A stretch of DNA of 64,000 nucleotides from Saksenaea vasiformis B4078. Lineage: Eukaryota; Mucoromycota; Mucoromycetes; Mucorales; Saksenaeaceae. The translations under genes were made by a program, and so were the position numbers. Below, one piece after another: positions 35,560-47,393 of the stretch (the first letter of the stretch is position 1; every line of letters starts with the position of its first letter). Location: contig JNDT01002384.1 of assembly GCA_000697055.1 (NCBI GenBank), positions 88,317-152,316 on the forward strand, given 5' to 3'. The notes under the pieces were generated by a model. It was not told the DNA's origin, ran no database searches, and was given only the letters and a program-made list of their open reading frames with translations.

Positions 35560-37635
35560 GAATTGTGAGGAGGATGGAGGGAAGAGAGAATGGGACGATT
35601 ATAATTTTCCAATTGCGTCTCTTTAAAGATGTGCCAGTCCAACAGGCATACTTTACGGCCAGCCCCTCCGTCCGGGATTCGTGCACGAAAAAAAATCTGG
35701 GCACCCAAAATGACGTCAGTAAGCCGTTGTGGCAAAAAGTTATACCGGCGCCCAAAAGCGACGAATAAAGGTACGTTTGCAGTAACCGGGATGAATTTCG
35801 CCAAATAGCTGGTGGGGTTTGCATTGTTCTAGTAGATATGCAGACGGATCAAAAATTGTGGTCAGGAACAACTATTTTTCGTCGGAGGGCCCTTCACGTC
35901 ACTGACACTCAAACCGACTTAGGAATAACGTGAGCAACTGAGCTGAAGTGAGAGAGTAATTACTGATTAATGATACATGATACGAGTAGTTAAACTTCCT
36001 ATCGCACAGCTGAGAAGGGCAAGTGGTAAAGCTGAGTGACTAGTTGAATTAACGATTTTCTTAGGGACTATAGGTATCCGTTCCCGAACTCTAAGGGAAC
36101 CATAGGTATTACACAATCATGAACTATTGCAAATCTCAGTTCTCCTTATGAGCTATGGCAGTATTCCAGCCTTATGTATTATAAAAATTGTTCTATCCAG
36201 GTGTTAATTGAAGTGCCTCAGCAAACCTAAACTCTAGGGTAAGGTTTAGTGTAGGTTCTGCGGTGATCTGCTCTGTGCAACAGCTATGGTCCCTAAAAGC
36301 TCTGATTCAGATTACTTTGACACGTATAAATCACTACAGAAAGTCGGTTCCTAATTGTCTACTTTTCCTCAAGTAAAAATCAGTCAATCATGAACCCATT
36401 TTCCATAGTGAGATCACTCCATCAGCGTCTGGGACGATGTACAAGGGAATAGTGGTTTTGCCGATCAGGACGATCACTATAGCTGCGGCCTATTGTATTG
36501 GAGTTTTCGACGGCATTGGAAAGTTCAGAAGATGGAGACAATGCATACGGCAGATATCTGATTATTCACGATGTGAGGGTCCTGCAATGGTCGTAAGCTA
36601 GATCATTTTTGCAGGAGATACGAGATGAAGAAGACCTTTTATCGTGGGGCGCAGAATCTGAAGGCGTAAAAAACGAAACAAGCGATGATGATAGCAATTT
36701 AGATGAATAAAACGAGAGCCAGTCTGGATAAATATGCGAATATTCACCTATTGCCTTCGAGCAACCTATGAGTATATCACGTTATACCGGAGAATAACAA
36801 AGAACGCGCTTAAAGGCTGGTAGTGGCCATGTACAGTGTTCCAAGTACCTTAGTGGTGAGGAACGTTGAGGAAGTAGTCTCGGACACGTTAAGTAGCCTC
36901 AGCTACCTTCCAAGCATTTATAAAAATTCGGAAAGATTCATCAAATTCCTGGAAGCCAGCTCAGATCACTTTAAATAGTTAACAAATACTACGCAAGTTT
37001 CTACATTAAGCTTGAAGATCTGGTATACTGTTTTTACGCTTGCTTCCGGGACCAACGGAACGTTCCGAACTGGACTACGGAAATCATGATCAACAGAGTT
37101 AAACTAGCTCAGACCAATTATAAGTCAAACAAGCGGCCCGGATATCTTATATTACCCTAGCCATATAAAAGCTTTCGCATTCGAGTAATTACAAACGTAT
37201 TACATGAATGTAGACTTTAACGCCCTACAAGGAGCCGTGCCAAGTTGACGCACAGATGATCTTTTGTCATATTACTGCTCCGTTGCTCATAGGCTCCGCA
37301 GAAGCACCCCGCTTTCTCTTCGGGTATCAGGCGTGTAATCCTCGAATTGCGCTTTCTCAGAGTTGAAGCAGAAATTGTAGACGTCGAATTTACCCATTTT
37401 GGGCACTGGGATTTACCGCGCAAATGAGTCGCTCATTTCTTAACGTTTCACTGCTGCAGTATCCGTAGCAGTTGCACAGCCAAGCATGGATAATGTATTC
37501 TGCTTATGCTTGGAATTGCAGGAACCGGTTTATCTGCACATCTACGGCCACATACAGATCCTATAGAGCAGTTGGCATTTTTATAGAAAATACTGGATTT
37601 GGAATCCACGTTTGCGTCAGATGAATATTATGAGA
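35560..37635. other. Gene-poor region
   Basis: The first 250 bases are the YME1 promoter. The rest is AT-rich. Around 36600-36720 a short acidic stretch is open (EEDLLSWGAESEGV then a stop) and looks like the tail of a broken coding sequence. A minus-strand frame at 37217-37423 includes GCFCGAYEQ and DHLC, which recalls the cysteine/histidine end of LINE-type reverse transcriptases, but the match is weak. No intact gene seen. Confidence 0.35.
35711..35718. promoter_or_regulatory. CRE/ATF-type site TGACGTCA upstream of YME1
   Basis: A perfect palindromic TGACGTCA lies about 160 bases before the YME1 start codon. Atf1/CREB-type bZIP factors bind this sequence in fungi. A functional link is inference from position only. 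Confidence 0.4.
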
Positions 37636-38534
37636 CGCTCAAGTCAAATAAATTTTGCGCTGGAAAGTGATGCATCTTTGCGGCGAGAAGTGGTTTACTT
37701 TGCGTCAATCTTAGGGATAATTCGTGTCTGGATAACTTCGTTTTTGCATTGAGGTACTTCAATGATGCGTTCTTCAGTATCCTTTCGGAAAGCAGTAAAA
37801 ATGTCTCATTGAAACAATAACATCGTTTTTGCATTGAGACACTTCAGTGATGGATTCCCAGTATTCCGTCGGAAAGCAGTAAAAATGTCTCACGATAAGG
37901 ACAGGTTCCACCCAAAATGATCTGTATTTAAAGGCACGGGTGCACCATTTTTAAATTCTTTGGCTCTGTTTTTCAAGAAGGCATCCCCGGTAAGGATGTC
38001 AATTTATATACATACAGGATTACTCATGTTTTTATGTCTATTCTTTAGCCTGCATGGCCTCTGTCCCGAACCGTCTCGGCTGTGGTGTAGCCCATTGTTC
38101 ACCACCAGGTAAGTAAATGTTGTCACACGCAGCCTTGCTCCAACTTCCACGACAGAACCTCGCCAGACGTTGTATCGCTTCAAGTCCTCTGCACGGCGTC
38201 AAAACCCAAACTGGCATTCATGTCAGTATAATCTCCTCTGCCGCCCCCATCGCGCCAGATGAGGGGCAGGATGCTGCCATTGGGTAGCTATGCCCTTCGG
38301 GGGTAAGTGAATTGGCACCAAAGTATCTTCCATTTATTTACCGTGAATGACTTTTTATGCTGCTCGAATAAATTTTGCGTCGATCTGGGGACCAAGTTGA
38401 CGTAAGTGGAATATTATTTTATCGTCAATTTATATACTGATAACCGCATATTTCGTCTCTTCCTTAGCGCAAAACTGGCTCCTGATGGACGCAAGATTTA
38501 CATAAAGTAGCGTAAAAATGCATTCAATAAACAG
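37636..38534 (+). repeat. Dispersed repeat family, copy A (near full length, with internal tandem duplication)
   Basis: About 900 bp matching copy B (59607-60430) in inverse orientation over its whole length. Shared blocks include TTTACTTTGCGTCAATC, CGTTTTTGCATTGA, CGGAAAGCAGTAAAAATG, GTAAGGATGTCAAT, CTGTCCCGAACCGTC, CGCTTCAAGTCCTCTGCACG and CATTCAATAAACAG. Several blocks sit at exon/intron-like borders: two GTAAG donors, an acceptor CTTTAG, and a last exon reading AKLAPDGRKIYIK then stop. Coding frames are broken in the middle. An 85-bp unit is duplicated in tandem in the 5' part, which explains the length difference from copy B. Confidence 0.85.
37739..37893 (+). repeat. Tandem duplication inside repeat copy A (unit about 85 bp)
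   Basis: Two units begin CGTTTTTGCATTGAG at 37739 and 37824, and both end with CGGAAAGCAGTAAAAATG followed by TCTCA. The units differ at several bases, so the duplication is not recent. Copy B has a single unit. Confidence 0.8.
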
Positions 38535-38539
38535 TATAC

Positions 38540-39400
38540 GTACGCTTTATCCAGTCTGGCTCAGTCTTGCCTATGCCGGTATCTTTTCTCACTGTTTCAC
38601 CATGTCCTTATGGGGAAATCACTAGGAGGCACTTTTCCTGATTTTGTGAAACATATTTTGAAGGGCAGAAGACAACACCACGATTTCTGGTGATGCACGA
38701 TGCTCGTGTACATAAAACAAATAATAGTGTGAGAAACGCGATGAAGTGATCTGGACACTTGGCGTTGTAACCTGCTCCCGCAAAAACATGGTTTCTAAAT
38801 CTATCTGAGGAGCGATTTAATAAGTGCGAGACAGTTGTCAAGGTAAGATCCTCTAGAACCGAAGCAACTTCGATTGCGATTCCTATTGGCAAGCGTCGAA
38901 AGGTTTAAGCTCAGAAAATAGTAAGTTGGACGCCGAACTTACAGTTCGCACATTACTAAGTCTGTGATACTTAAAAAACATCTACTTGCAACATACATAA
39001 CGGCCTGTGTACACCTGTCACTGTGCAGAACACCCAAGTTTCCTATTTTTGTGACGATCTAGTTATAATTTGTAACCCGCGCTGCAACTTTCGTCGACCA
39101 CTGCGTGGAGAAATGTGAACACAAAGCACTCTGCTAATGGCTTGAAGCGACATCCAGACCTAGTAATAACCTGCGCAGCAACCTTTTCTTTTCTCTTGTT
39201 TTTGCAACGATTAGCTGCTTCTTTGGACCGTGCTGAAAGTTGCTGTTACAAAAGAACAGTGACTGGTGCGATCTGTACGACAAGACTTGGTTAGACAGAC
39301 TTATTTTGTAGCAATCAGCTCCGTAACATTTTTGCAACTGATAAAAGCAAACTTGGAATTGCTCTATTCTGTTTCTACATTTCAACTACTAAAAAAGTTG
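38540..39400. other. Intergenic region, no gene recognised
   Basis: About 860 bases between repeat copy A and the first methyltransferase gene. Minus-strand frames (38608-38892, 39134-39385) have no recognisable content. The right end should hold the methyltransferase promoter. Confidence 0.35.
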
Positions 39401-39406
39401 GCGGAC

Positions 39407-40578
39407 ATGTCTACATCAGCTCCTTCTCTTCCTCAAGATTATATCCAACAACGTGAATATCATAATGAGTCGGCATCAACGTACTGGCTTCCCGTCGACA
39501 AGAAGGAGCTCGAGCGTCTAAATAATGTCGGTTATTAAAATGTTTACGGTTTTATTTTCCTCTGACATGTTTTTGTTTTTTTTTAAAAGCAACATCGTGG
39601 TCTGCGTGAACTTTTCGAAGGGTAACAGCCTACCCTCCTACCATCCTACCTTCTCATCCGATTACGTGTTTAGCAATATTCTTTCTTCTGTGAAGGAACG
39701 TATTCCTTTTGATAAAGGAGTCAAGGCAATGGATATAGGCTATGGCTCTGGAGCATGGCTATTTGAAATGAGTGTCGCCTACCCAAAGAGTGAGTTCTAT
39801 GGAGTAGACATCTTTGAGGTGAAAGAAGACTTGGCACGGATCCCCGAAAATGTCCATTTAAGTTACGGCAACGTCGTCAGAGGACTTGACTTTCCCGACA
39901 ACACGTTCGACTTTGTGAGCATGCGCTATTTCCTGTTTGCTCTCCGAAAGGACGAATGGCCCTTGGCCCTCAAAGAAATCATGCGGGTCCTCAAGCCCGG
40001 AGGATTGATCCAGCTGTGTGAATCGGAAGTGATTGTAAAGTATACACATGAACGAAGCTACCGAAACCTAGCTCTTTCTTACTTTTTTCTTTTTTTTTTT
40101 TTGGCCAAAGAAACCTGTTAATGAAATGCTTGAATTATCAGCCAAGACATGTAAGTACAAAACATAATTTATCAATGATACATCCGATTGATGTAACCCG
40201 TGACTTAGTGGAAAGAATTTGTGCAGGACGTGGACAGGATCCACACATGTCGAGATTGTTACCCGACATGCTGGCGGAAGCCGGAGCTGTTATAGTTCAA
40301 AGGGATGAGCGATACGTGGAATACGGTAAGATAGCTATGGTTGCGCGGCTACCAGGGAATTCATTCATCGGTTGATGGCGGTAGGGGCTGATTTGGAAGT
40401 CTCAAGAACTTTCCGAAACCTTGCCAGGGCAGTTTTTGCCACTGGATTACCTTTTGCGGCTGCTGAATTTAATGTACACGATGCAGCATCTCAAGAAGCA
40501 GCAGTAGAGAAGTTTAATGCCGCTCTGGAGGAAGCTGGACAACTTCTCCGGGCCGTGGTTGGTCAGAAACCTTTGTAA
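39407..40578 (+). CDS. Class I SAM-dependent methyltransferase (paralog 1)
   Basis: ATG 39407 (MSTSAPSLPQDYI) opens a multi-exon gene ending at TAA 40576-40578 (VVGQKPL). The N-terminal exon reads REYHNESASTYWLPVDKKE. After two introns the fold core begins: motif I AMDIGYGSGAWLFEMS, motif II region EFYGVDIFEV, LDFPDNTFDFVSMRY (motif post-II/III), and LKEIMRVLKPGGLIQLCE. This is a Rossmann-like methyltransferase of the Methyltransf_11/25 type. The substrate is not known. The C-terminal half has ERICAGRGQDPHMSR and a helical end. The first intron uses a weak-looking donor GTCGGT. It is a tandem paralog of the next gene with matching exon layout; both resemble fungal small-molecule or UbiE-like enzymes. 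Confidence 0.8.
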
Positions 40579-41254
40579 CTTTGTGATTTGTAATAATAAA
40601 AATAAAAATAATAATTTTGTTATACAAGACAAACTTAAGCAACTCCATGACCCCAGAGCTGGAGCAAAACACGTGTCGCAATCATGAAAGTTGCTCTATT
40701 GTGATCCTTACCCGGCTAGCTTCTTCCCGAGCATCGGCGTTACCCTTGGAAAATCCAGCGACTGGTCCTGTGCGCACTTAGATTTTATGCATAGGACTAG
40801 GTCATGAGGTCGTAGACAAGGGTTCCTTCTTTTCTTTTCTTTTTTTTTTCTATTTCTCTCTGTGAGTTTAAGTACTCACTTACTTGTTATTTCATATAAA
40901 GAGTGTTATAGGAAATAGCTGTCCTTGTTCATATAAAATGGACGGACAAGTCCTTTCAAAAGGCAAAAAGCATTTTTATTCCAGCTGTTCTGTACCAGCC
41001 ATGTAGTCCCGGTCATAACAAAGAAAGGGCTACCATTGTGTAACACAAATAGTGCGGCTACATCTCTGGATCACGTGATTTATGTTTCAATGATTTTCGC
41101 TCAAATGGTTGACGATCGAAAGGGCGACAACTGATCGAACATTGAGGTTACTCAAAGTCTCTGTTTCTCCATGCGGTCTTTGAATCTAAATTAGCATATA
41201 ATACGGCTACACTTCTCGTCTTTCTTTCTGATCGACAGCTTCTCTTTTATCATC
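40579..41254. other. Intergenic region between the two methyltransferases
   Basis: About 680 bases with no open frame of note. It includes a T/C-rich run near 40826-40858 and the promoter of the second methyltransferase (pyrimidine-rich leader just before 41255). A CACGTG-containing stretch lies near 41070. Confidence 0.4.
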
Positions 41255-42446
41255 ATGTTGCAACATTCTGCTGAACAAGTCCACGTCGTTGAACGCGAAT
41301 ATCACAATGAACCTTCCTCTGTCTACTGGCTTCCTCTCGATCAAGAAGAACGCGAACGTCTAAATAGAGTAAGCACGCGTAACACTGCACATTCTTTTTT
41401 GTTTGTTTGTTTTTTTACTCATCCACGTTCCTTTCAGCAACATATTGGTCTACGTGGACTGTTTGGAGGGTAAAAAGAAAAGAAAAGAAAACGGACGATA
41501 CACATGCTAATAATACGGTTCATGTAAAACAGAAATGTCCTTAGCTCCGTTAATGAACATGTCGCTTGGGATAAAGGCGCTAAGGTGCTGGATATTGGTT
41601 ATGGTTCTGGCGCCTGGTTGTTTGACATGAGCGTCAAGTATCCTCACTGTGAATTTTATGGCGTCGATATCTTTGAGGTGAAGGGAAAAGGGAACATCCC
41701 TCACAATGTCAAGCTGGGCTTTGGCAACCTTGTTAAGGGTCTGGATTTCCCTGATAACACGTTCGACCTTGTCAATATTCGAGCTCTTATCATCGCCCTC
41801 CGAAAAGACGAGTGGCCCACTGCGCTACGAGAAATTATGCGTGTGACAAAGCCCGGCGGTGTTTTCCAATGGTGTGAACCCGACATGCCGGTAGGTTACT
41901 GTCATGAAGGAAATACAATCAATCGCAAGAAATATATTACTAATACGGTTGCTTTCTTCTCAACAAGGACTCGAATGCGGAAGCGATGGTGAGCTTCATT
42001 GACGCGTGTAAGTCTCTTGGAAAGAAAAAAGAAAATTGCAAGCATGTTTTACTTATAGAAGCGGATTAGTTGAACATGTGTGTGCGGAGCGTGGGCAAGA
42101 ACCATACATAGCACGAAAGACGGCTGACTGGCTGACGGAGGCTGGTTTTAACGTTATTCAGGACGAGGGACCAGCTGTGGATTTTGGTAAGACACAAACA
42201 ACCCAGTCATGCAAAACAACCAATGAAAACATCTCTTGTTTTTTGGTAGGCGGTGATTCGGAAGTTTCCACCCTGCTTCGACGTGATTACGAGCACTTGT
42301 ACAAAGGTTTATTACCACTGTTAGCGCCTTTCTTAAACGTACGTGACGAGACGGCATGGCAGCAGGCTATCGACAAGTGGAATACTGGCCTCAAAGTAAC
42401 GAAGAACGTATTCCGCACCGTGATCGGTCAGAAACCACAGTTGTAA
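41255..42446 (+). CDS. Class I SAM-dependent methyltransferase (paralog 2)
   Basis: ATG 41255 (MLQHSAEQVHVV) to the stop at 42446 (IGQKPQL). The product is co-linear with the preceding gene: REYHNEPSSVYWLPLDQEE, VLDIGYGSGAWLFDMS, EFYGVDIFEVKG, LDFPDNTFDLVNIR, LREIMRVTKPGGVFQWCE, ERGQEPYIARKTADWL and a similar end. Introns fall at the same places, including the one splitting the glycine before NVLSSV. The gene pair is therefore a tandem duplication. The S-adenosylmethionine site (DIGYGSGAW) is intact. No cofactor-independent hint to the substrate is visible. The residues after LDFPDNTF differ between the two, so their substrates may differ. Confidence 0.82.
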
Positions 42447-42533
42447 ATTTGGACGACGTGATGTACAATGAAACTACCTATACCTTACTTCTATTTAAAT
42501 CTTCGAATAACAACCACAAGTTTCCCACCGTAT

Positions 42534-42911
42534 TTACATGAGAACCCTCTTGCGCTGAGACTTTTTCCAACTCCTTTGAAAAGCCAGAGATTTCTTTTCG
42601 GTTGCCAGGGCTGACCCCATTTTCCCGAAGCTATCGACGGAAGTCATGGGGTATTGGCGTACGCGAAAAAGGGTTAATTCAAAAAGAGAGAAGAGTGACC
42701 CTTCGATGTTATAGGATAGACAGAAGGAACTGAGAGAGATTCGTAGAAAAATGTGAAAGCTACCCATCATCATGTTAAGGCGGGCTTCCTCTTTTACACG
42801 TCCAGAAAGAAGAAACCCCGCCAACGTAATACAGATCGAGACACAAGATGCACGGACGGACAAAAGTTTTAAGCGGCCTAGCCAGCCAGCCAGTAAGAAC
42901 TTCATAGTCAT
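42534..42911 (-). CDS. Possible small gene, unrecognised
   Basis: An open frame of 125 codons on the minus strand. The N-terminal part is hydrophobic (SICITLAGFLLSG) and the C-terminal part is polar and basic (SLAFQRSWKKSQRKRVLM). A GT donor after MMM near 42775 suggests the two parts could be separate exons. No family is recognised, and codon use is unremarkable. It might be a shadow or a short mitochondrial protein. Confidence 0.25.
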   Translation of the reverse strand: MTMKFLLAGWLGRLKLLSVRASCVSICITLAGFLLSGRVKEEARLNMMMGSFHIFLRISLSSFCLSYNIEGSLFSLFELTLFRVRQYPMTSVDSFGKMGSALATEKKSLAFQRSWKKSQRKRVLM

Positions 42912-43375
42912 GTTGGTCTAAAATAAGGGTCTTGAAAACGGAAAGTGTGCGGCTGCATAGGGACCCTTTGGGTCTATTCTCAAAGTATCGTCTTCTGTTA
43001 CTTACATTTTCTAACTCACACCGCGTCTCTCCAATATAATAGACGCTGTTGCTCACTTTCTCGGCGTCGCAGAAGAATGAAGTCGAATAAGGATGCAATG
43101 GTTCCATTCATCCATGCAAAAAAAGGAAAGGAAAAGGGAAAGAGAGGAAAGAAAGGAAGAATGGTAGAAAACATCGTCGCAACAAAACGTAAACAAGTCA
43201 GCGTATTACGCTTTCCTCAAACAATAGCTGGCTTTATATTACGTCATGTAGCACTTTTTTTTCACTCGCCATGACATCGCCATGACTTCATAACCTCAGA
43301 AATATAAAGGAAATAAAAAGATTAGAAACTTGACTAGCGCAGAAAAGCGCTCTTTGTATCAAAGGAAAAAAAAAA
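42912..43375. other. Intergenic region upstream of small mitochondrial protein gene
   Basis: Contains purine-rich runs (43120-43170) and the promoter of the gene at 43376. Frames on both strands have no recognisable content. Confidence 0.35.
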
Positions 43376-43845
43376 ATGCAGGCCTTGAAAGCGATTCATC
43401 GACAGTCTTTTGTACGCCTTTCGTCCCGTCGGCTCTATTCAACAGAGACAGGTGGTCCGAGTACTCCAGGTCCTAATAAAAACAATACCAATCTTCTTAT
43501 TGGCCTCGCCGTTGCCGGTGGTATTGGTTATTACTTTTACTCAAAACAACAAGGTAAAAAAGCCAAAAAAAAAAAACTCATTTTTTTTCTTCGGTCATTT
43601 GTGATTGATCCATTTTAAAAGCTTCCCCAAGAGATAAAATAAACGATGCTTATGGACAAACGAAGGAGGCTGTGCAAGACAAGTTGGCTGAAGTGAAAGG
43701 TGCTGCGCAGGAAAAGATCGGCCAAGCCGAATCCGAAACATCACGATTGGCTGGCAAAGCAGAAGCATTGAAAAACGAAGGCATAGATGCGGCCAAGAAC
43801 AGAGGCCAAGAGGTTGGCGACAAGATCAAAGAAGCATCCAAATAA
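43376..43845 (+). CDS. Small mitochondrial amphipathic-helix protein
   Basis: Two exons, ATG 43376 to TAA 43843-43845, about 133 residues. The N-terminus is a typical presequence (QALKAIHRQSFVRLSSRRLY). One hydrophobic segment follows (LLIGLAVAGGIGYYFYS), then a polar, lysine/glutamate/alanine-rich helix with an 11-residue periodic look (KEAVQDKLAEVKGAAQEKIG, AKNRGQEVGDKIKEASK). The pattern resembles LEA- or apolipoprotein-like helices that lie on membranes. The intron (43553-43620) starts GTAAAA and ends AAAAG, splitting an alanine codon. Similar small proteins are seen in many fungi and are annotated as hypothetical. Localisation to the inner membrane is inferred from the presequence and the single segment. 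Confidence 0.7.
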
Positions 43846-44099
43846 AGAGAAGTTCTGTTGTCTATTTTACGAGGCAAAAAAAAAAAAAAAGAAAAAAAAG
43901 AGAACAAGAGAAACTATGGCTTTTACTTCTACTTTTTCTTCTTCTTCTTCTTCTACTTCTACAGTACGCATAAATCTGGGACTCGGAGATGTGTCGGGCA
44001 GTTCAAAACCCTCGTCATCACATGGAGTACGCAGTACCGGCAATCTTTTACCGTTGCTAGGTCACACAAAAAAAGGGCCCTCGTTTCGCAGTTCGAATT

Positions 44100-47000
44100 T
44101 TATTTCTTTTTCAATGGGGGAGGGGTTTTGCATTTCCAAATCACAAATGGTGGATCTGACCCTTTCCCTTTGTAGCCGGATGTGGTTTGTTTCTGTGGCC
44201 GACATGTACAGTACAGTGAGGATTGGTCTTCCATCATAGCCTCTATTCCTCCCTGAACAAGGGCAACGCGAGGAAACCCTTTGTGAACAAGTTGGGCCGC
44301 AAACTGTTTGTAAAGATCAATGGCTTGCACTTGCTTTCTTCTTATGCTTCTTCTCCTTCTTGATCTTCTTACCTCAGCCCCTTGTACTTCACCGCGTTCC
44401 GTCATGACCATGTGATATTTGCGACTCAATTTGCGTACCGCGCCAGCATAGCCATCAAGCTGGGCTGCCTGCACATTCATTGACGATGGGATATGACCTT
44501 GAGCAAACCTAAGCCAAAAAAAAAATTTTTTTTTTCCATGAACACGTCCTCACGCGAACTGGAACTTACTCTTGATCGGATCGTATATCAAGGACTAATG
44601 AATAAGCGAGTACTTTTGAAACGTCCTTGACACTTATTCGTGGAGCAAGCTCCTTTTTCTTCATTTCGATGGGCAATGGCTCTTCCCACCATCGTTGTAT
44701 CTAGGAATAGAAGCATCAGTTTATCTTTCTTGCATCGAAATGTTAGACTTTTTTTTTAAAAAAAAAAAGAACCTTTGGTAAACATGCGTTCGGGCCATGC
44801 ATCCGCACAACAAGACTGGGCGGTGTCACCTTGCACATGGCCATGGCGCTCTGCACACATTTTTCTATTTCAACTTTGGGGAAACTCTCGGAAAACAACG
44901 TAATACAGTCATTGAATTCGGAGCCCAAAAGAACTTCACGGATCTGCCGCAGAATAGCGATACCAGCAAATAACGGTAGGGACGACGGGCCAACCAGTAG
45001 CTTGTCCCATAAATGATAGATTTTATCAAGCGGAAAGACATCTACATCGCAAAAAAAGACATTGAGTGGTAACGTTCGTAGATAGAATTGAAACCCTTTC
45101 TTTCTTACGGGTAAACAGGGTCAAGAACCAAGGTATCGCATATAATTCGGGCATAAAGCCGATGTCCTCTAAATGGCTGGAAAGCGGGGCGTCGTGATAA
45201 CTTAGCAGATGACGAAATACAGCCAGATACTCTTGCAGTACGGGCGCATTGTCTGAGAGAAAAAAGTTATTAAGAAACCGTGGTATAAATTTTTGCAGGC
45301 ATGCAAAAGCGATCGCCTCGTCGTTGAAATTAAGGGTCAAAAAAGGAGCACAAAGCGAATCAAGACCTAGAAAACAAAATGTTACATCTTTCCTCTAACC
45401 CTTCAGAATGCCTATTTTTTACCTTGCCAGTAGACTAATTCATTATTGGCAGAAACCCATGCCTTGAGTAATCTGCGCAATTTTTCATGACCTACAGAGG
45501 ACGCCAGCAACTGGTTGTACTGATGACACCGTGGCACATCTAAAACCAGTGTTATCATCGATAGCCTTTCATCTAGCCATCGCTTTACCGACTTCAATCT
45601 ACAAAAAAAAAATAGTGGTACCATCAATGGCTATTTCTTTTTCTTTTTTTTGCGGTTTTTTTTTCGGTACCTGACGATCGGTGACGGTGCTACTATGTTT
45701 GTCTATTTGATCGTACTGAAGTTCAAGATCGCCTCGCACACCTAGGATAGCGGCCCATACTTTGCCTCGTAAAAGAGGAGGGATATCTACTTTTGCATGG
45801 TGCAGTATTTCCTTCCGAGAGGCAGGATACTGACATAGCAGTTCTGAAAAAAGGGCTTGACGATAGCACTGGTAATTGATGTCTTGCTCTCTCAAAAGTA
45901 ATGGCAGTTTTGAGTTATTGGTTAGTGTGGGTGTGGATGGCGTAGGACTTCCTAGCGATAAAGAAGAGGCTGACGCGGACCTACTCATGCTAGATAAAGT
46001 CCTATTGAGAGATCGTGACGTAGATGGCGTGGTTGGTGTTGTCACTGGGCTAAAAGTACTTGACGGAGCAAGTGGAGGAGGCGAAGACGAGTCATCGGAG
46101 TACAGGAAATCCTCGTCCGTATCCTCGTCATCGCTACTGCTATTCGCACTATCACCGTTATCCAGCAAGAAATTAACGTCGTTCTCATCAACGACCATAA
46201 AATAATCCGTATCCCATTCAAATCGCTCTGCTTGTGATCTCCCCTCCTCCAGTCGCTGGTAAAGCTCCTTAAAACTAAGAACATACACTTGATCGGAATA
46301 CAGCTGCGCAGTATCCGTCACGTTCGACCCGATCTCCGTACCATCTCCAAAACAGACACGCGGCAGGCGCTCAATCACAGGTGTGCACAGAAATACCCCG
46401 CGTCTGACAAGATCCAGCTCAACATCACCTCCCGCCAATCGCCATAGATGGTAGATTTGTGCCGCCGGTAACCCTTGAAGCATGTCCTTGTCTTTCGGTT
46501 TCGCATCCCCATTCTGATCCAATGCATCCGAAGCTAGGACAGGCGCTTTGATCCATTGCGAATCGGTTGTCTGGCCTGCTAGAAACGCACTTGATAAGAT
46601 CTGACGGATCGTCGGTCGTTGTTTGAGAGACACTTGGAGCAACGACGTGATAAACAGATGCAACTCTTTTACTTCAGCCGTACTCTCTTCAAAATTCCCC
46701 TGCAAGAAATCAAGTGCTGTTTTGTTGATATCTAAGGATTCGATATCCTTGTGATGCCACACCACAGCGCCATCTTCTTCTTCTTCTTCTTCTTCCGCCG
46801 CCCATTCTGCCAGCGACATCAACGAGTTAAAGATAAGTCCTACATCCGTGGTCGTCCAAAACGAATGGCATAGGTACAATTCGAGAAGCATCACACCCAC
46901 CGCCCAGCAGTCCCGCTAGATGAGACAAACCACAACCAACCATTGAGCCTTCTTCTCTGCTTTCTTACAAGGAACATAATGATAAAAAATACAAACCTTT

Positions 47001-47359
47001 TCCTCGCTTTTCACTTGATCCACAAATTGCTCTGGGGCTAGATAGGGCGGGTATCCAATAGGAAAATCAACATCAATGCCTTTTCCTGTCATGTAATAGA
47101 GACCATATCTGAAGAGTTTGATATGATTCTGGTGAAAAAAAAAAACAAAAAAAAACAAAGAGGTTCCATCAGTGTGTCTTCGTAAGATCTTCATCGCTAA
47201 CCTTTCCATCCAGTAACACGTTATGAGGGGCGATCGCGGTATAAGTTATATCATGCATTTGCAGATAATCCAATGCTGAGAAAATCTCAAATGCCCATTG
47301 TTGCAGGACACTATAGAGAAGGTATGAGTGGAAGATATTATCCCGTTTCTCGTCTTCTC

Positions 47360-47393
<34 letters not shown>

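Noticed and set aside
37217..37423. LINE reverse transcriptase C-terminal relic
   Set aside because: Only a loose Cys/His pattern (GCFCGAYEQ, DHLC) is present; too little to call.
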